Below are positions 5,747-7,996 of a DNA stretch of 7,996 nt, piece after piece. The notes under the pieces are model-generated. The model worked only from the letters and a program-made list of their open reading frames with translations. It had not been told where the DNA came from and made no database searches. The stretch lies in contig CAKZJI010000240.1 of assembly GCA_936941515.1 (NCBI GenBank), positions 1-7,996 of the forward strand, in the 5' to 3' direction. The number at the start of each line of letters is the position of its first letter. The first letter of the stretch is position 1. Both the position numbers and the translations under genes were made by a program. The stretch is from an uncultured Propionibacteriaceae bacterium. Its GTDB lineage: Bacteria; Actinomycetota; Actinomycetes; Propionibacteriales; Propionibacteriaceae.

Positions 5747-6478
5747 TCACTCCTCGGCCTGCCCTGTAGCCGGCCTCCCGGCTCCCGGGCTGAGCCGACC
5801 GTCCTCGAAGCGGTAGATGCGCTGGCTCATGGCCTCCACCAGGTCGAGGTCGTGGGAGATCAGCAGCACCGAGATGCCCTGCTCCTCACGGAGACGGCGA
5901 ACCAACGCCATCATCTGGGCCTGGACTGAGACGTCCAGCATTGAGCTGGCCTCATCCAGGAAGAGACATCTGGGTGAGACCACCAGGCACCGGGCCAGGG
6001 CCAGGCGCTGCAGCTGACCGCCGCTCAGCTGGTGCGGATACCGGTCCAGCAGCCCCTCCTCCAGTCCCAGAAGCCCCAACTGCTCCGCGATCACCTCCTG
6101 AGCCTGTGGGGGGTCTCCCAGTCTGAAAAGTCGGAACGGCTCAAGAAGGGACTGTCGCAGCAGCCATCGGGGGTTGAAGGCGTTGCGGGGGTCCTGGAAG
6201 ACCACCTGCACCTCCCGGTGGATGCGACGACGTGCCGTGCGGGACAGCCCGACGACATCCTGTCCGCGATAGCGGATCTGCCCGGTCTGCCAGGAAACGA
6301 GCCCGAAGAACATCCGCAGCAGGGTGGACTTCCCGCATCCGCTGGGTCCGCAGACCCCGACGATCTCCCGCTCATCCAGGTGCAGGCTGACGTCGGTGAA
6401 CACTGGTGTGCTGCGCCTTCCGAGAGGGGTGGGATAGCTCTTCGACACCCGGTTGTACTCGATCAGTGCTGAAGACAC
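5747..6478 (-). CDS. Peptide/nickel-type ABC importer ATPase (DppF/NikE-like)
   Basis: This is the second ATPase of an oligopeptide/nickel-type importer, working as a heterodimer with the upstream ATPase. From the GTG start chosen here it has 243 residues. Motifs are Walker A GPSGCGKST (44-52), Q-loop VVFQDPRNAFNPR (Q95), signature LSGGQLQRLALAR (from 151), Walker B LFLDEASSMLDVS (from 172) and switch His209 in LISHD. It ends soon after the NBD and lacks the C-terminal oligopeptide-transporter extension seen in its partner, so it is the short NikE-like type. An ATG at 6529 is in frame but would overlap the previous gene by 67 nt and add a non-conserved tail. GTG 6478, with GGAGAG just upstream and a 16-nt overlap, fits better. 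Whether the cargo is peptide, nickel or another chelate is undetermined. Confidence 0.88.
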   Translation of the reverse strand: MSSALIEYNRVSKSYPTPLGRRSTPVFTDVSLHLDEREIVGVCGPSGCGKSTLLRMFFGLVSWQTGQIRYRGQDVVGLSRTARRRIHREVQVVFQDPRNAFNPRWLLRQSLLEPFRLFRLGDPPQAQEVIAEQLGLLGLEEGLLDRYPHQLSGGQLQRLALARCLVVSPRCLFLDEASSMLDVSVQAQMMALVRRLREEQGISVLLISHDLDLVEAMSQRIYRFEDGRLSPGAGRPATGQAEE

Positions 6479-7392
6479 ATCACTCTCCGTCCTCCGGGCA
6501 GCTCGGTCAGGGACTCCAGTCTGCGGCATGCAGGCCGGGCTCCACCGCAGCGCTCAGCGAAGGGGCAGCCCTCTGGTGTGGTGAAGAAGCTCGGGGCCTC
6601 TCCCGGTATCGGCTGCAGGCCCCGGCTCGGCATGGCGTCAATCAGGCCCCTGGAATAGGGGTGGAGTGGGTCAGTGAAGAACTCGCCAGCCGGAGCCTGC
6701 TCGATCAGTCGGGAGCCATAGAACACCCAGATCTCGTCGGCGATCTGCTCCGCAAGCGAGATGTCGTGCGTAATGACCAGCAGGGTGTGCCCGGCTGACG
6801 CCAGCCCCAAGATCACGTCCCGCACCCGGGACACATTCGCCTGGTCCAAACCCTTGGTCGGTTCATCGAGGATCAGGAAGGGCGGCCCCAACCCCAGGCC
6901 GGTGGCGATCAGCACCCGCTGGGCCATGCCGCCGGAGAGCTCGAAGGAGTATCTCCTCGCGATGTCAGACCCCAGGGAGACCCGCTCCAGCAGCCTGCGG
7001 GCGAAGCCCGCCTTGTCCCGGCGTCGCACCCTCCGCCGTCGGATCGCCGCCTCGGCCAGCAGCTCGTCGGCCCGCTGGGCGGGGTTGAGCGCGGACAGCG
7101 GGTTCTGCGCCACCCACCCCAGTTCGGAGCCGCGCAGCTCATCCCATTGCTTGTCCGGCAATCCCACCAGCTCACGACCCTGGAAACGTATCGAGCCCCG
7201 CAGCTCGGCGTTGTAGGGCAGCAGCCCCATGATCGCGGCGCCGAGCACCGACTTGCCGCTGCCGCTCTCACCGATGATCGCGGTGACCCGGCCACGCCGG
7301 ATGACGGCCGACGTACCCGTGACCGCGTATCCCCAGCCCCGGGCGGTCTTGAAGCGGACGTGCACGTCCCGCAACTCGATCAGGGGGGTCAT
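6463..7392 (-). CDS. Peptide/nickel-type ABC importer ATPase (DppD/NikD-like)
   Basis: The 309-residue ATPase pairs with the DppF/NikE-like protein to drive import through the DppB/C-type permeases. Walker A is GESGSGKSV (41-49), Q-loop WVAQNPLSALNP (Q96), signature ELSGGMAQRVLIATGL (from 151), Walker B FLILDEPTKGLD (from 172) and switch His209 in ITHD. After the NBD it carries the family C-terminal extension, including DPLHPYSRGLIDAMPS and a cysteine pattern C276PFAERC282...C289...C306. DppD-type ATPases are reported to place four such cysteines around an Fe-S cluster. All four are here, but binding is inferred. Its ATG overlaps the permease stop (TGATG at 7390-7394) and its end overlaps the next gene, so the three are translationally coupled. 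Confidence 0.92.
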   Translation of the reverse strand: MTPLIELRDVHVRFKTARGWGYAVTGTSAVIRRGRVTAIIGESGSGKSVLGAAIMGLLPYNAELRGSIRFQGRELVGLPDKQWDELRGSELGWVAQNPLSALNPAQRADELLAEAAIRRRRVRRRDKAGFARRLLERVSLGSDIARRYSFELSGGMAQRVLIATGLGLGPPFLILDEPTKGLDQANVSRVRDVILGLASAGHTLLVITHDISLAEQIADEIWVFYGSRLIEQAPAGEFFTDPLHPYSRGLIDAMPSRGLQPIPGEAPSFFTTPEGCPFAERCGGARPACRRLESLTELPGGRRVMCLQH

Positions 7393-7996
7393 CAGCTCAC
7401 CGCCAGGGTGTCGTTGCGGTGGACGTCCCAGTGGTCGCGCAGCAGCTCCCCCAGCCGGGCCACCGAGAACGCGGCGATGAACAGCATGAGGGCCGGGGCC
7501 ACCAGGGCCCAGGGCTGCTGTGTGAAGTGCTGCCGGGCGTCCTGGATCATCACCCCCCAGTCTGGGGTGGGTGGCTGCAGGCCGACGCCGATGAAGCTCA
7601 GGGACGCGATCATCAGGATCGTGCGTCCCAGCCGATGCATGGCCAGGACGACCAGGGTCGGCATGACCAGTGGCAGCAGGTGCCGCACGATGATGTAGCC
7701 GCTGCCGGGCAGATAGACCCTCACGGCCTCGACGAACTGCTGCGACCGGAGCGCCCGAATCTGGGAGCGGACCACCCTGGCGACCCCCGACCAGCTGGTC
7801 AGGCTCAGGGCGACGAAGACCGACAGGTCGCTGGGACCCATGATGCCGATCACCGCGATCATGATGCTGAGCCCCGGAAGTCCCTGGAAGATGCTCATCA
7901 GCATCTGGATCGCCGCATCGACGATCCGGCCGTGCCAGCCTGCCAGCGACCCGAGGACGATGCCCGTCACCATGCTGGCCAGGGTGGTCTCAAACT
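7392..7996 (-). CDS. Peptide/nickel-type ABC importer permease (DppC/NikC-like), 5' end outside window
   Basis: About 200 residues of an inner-membrane permease are visible. The reading frame is open through the window edge (FETTLAS precedes the first Met at 7973), so the true N terminus lies beyond 7996; the family is usually about 270-300 residues. Features are several hydrophobic helices, the coupling-loop EAA motif in FVEAVRVYLPGSGYIIVRHL followed by LP, and the conserved SFIGVGLQPPTPDWGVMI segment (127-144 of the frame counted from 7973). Family members form a heterodimeric channel with a DppB/NikB-type permease. That gene and a substrate-binding protein are expected further upstream. 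It overlaps the DppD/NikD-like gene by one base within TGATG. Confidence 0.9.
   Translation of the reverse strand, partial: FETTLASMVTGIVLGSLAGWHGRIVDAAIQMLMSIFQGLPGLSIMIAVIGIMGPSDLSVFVALSLTSWSGVARVVRSQIRALRSQQFVEAVRVYLPGSGYIIVRHLLPLVMPTLVVLAMHRLGRTILMIASLSFIGVGLQPPTPDWGVMIQDARQHFTQQPWALVAPALMLFIAAFSVARLGELLRDHWDVHRNDTLAVS

Noticed and set aside
6479..6529. N-terminal extension of the DppF/NikE-like ATPase from ATG 6529
   Set aside because: The 17 extra residues are not family-like and would overlap the upstream gene by 67 nt. GTG 6478 has a nearby purine-rich site and the usual short overlap.
1..7996. tRNA, rRNA, insertion sequence or attachment site
   Set aside because: I saw no tRNA-like cloverleaf, no rRNA sequence, no transposase or integrase reading frame, and no terminal repeats or target duplications at the edges of the atp segment.

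Overview
The window is GC-rich, densely coded DNA that looks like an actinobacterium. The AtpH and AtpA sequences and the general gene style suggest Propionibacteriaceae or a relative. That placement is inferred from remembered family resemblance, not from a search.

Layout from left to right. (1) Positions 1-168 hold the tail of an unrecognised minus-strand reading frame ending at 82, with no visible start. (2) Positions ~169-1577 hold a piece of the ATP synthase operon on the plus strand: the last ~27 codons of atpF, a complete atpH, and the first 171 codons of atpA. atpF and atpH share an ATGA overlap. The atpA homology stops abruptly just before the Walker A motif. (3) From ~1577 to 3030 the minus strand takes over with a lantibiotic-immunity-type ABC transporter: an apparently intact LanF-like ATPase, then a LanE-like permease that is both frameshifted (~1763-1770) and cut off at the atpA join. 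(4) Positions 3099-4346 (minus) encode a Pr6Pr/FAR-17a-like membrane protein with a ~210-residue Pro/Tyr/Gln-rich N-terminal tail. (5) Positions 4347-4825 are non-coding, with two copies of an ~88-nt element bounded by inverted arms, and a 19-bp palindrome. (6) Positions 4826-5560 (plus) encode a short-chain dehydrogenase/reductase with a strong ribosome binding site. (7) Positions 5747-7996 (minus) are the distal part of a peptide/nickel-type ABC importer operon: a DppC/NikC-like permease (incomplete at the window edge), a DppD/NikD-like ATPase and a DppF/NikE-like ATPase. These genes overlap tightly and should be co-translated.

The two transporters are separate systems. The LanF/LanE pair would export or expel a membrane-active peptide, but its permease is broken here and no LanG, lantibiotic precursor or two-component regulator is visible. 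The peptide/nickel importer would need a substrate-binding protein and a second permease, expected upstream beyond 7996.

The most unusual thing in the window is the ~1.4-kb atp segment. It begins inside atpF and ends inside atpA, and both edges abut truncated minus-strand reading frames. An essential operon cut in this way means a chimeric assembly, a partial duplication or insertion, or a genome rearrangement. I cannot decide between these from the sequence. I found no convincing new multi-gene system.
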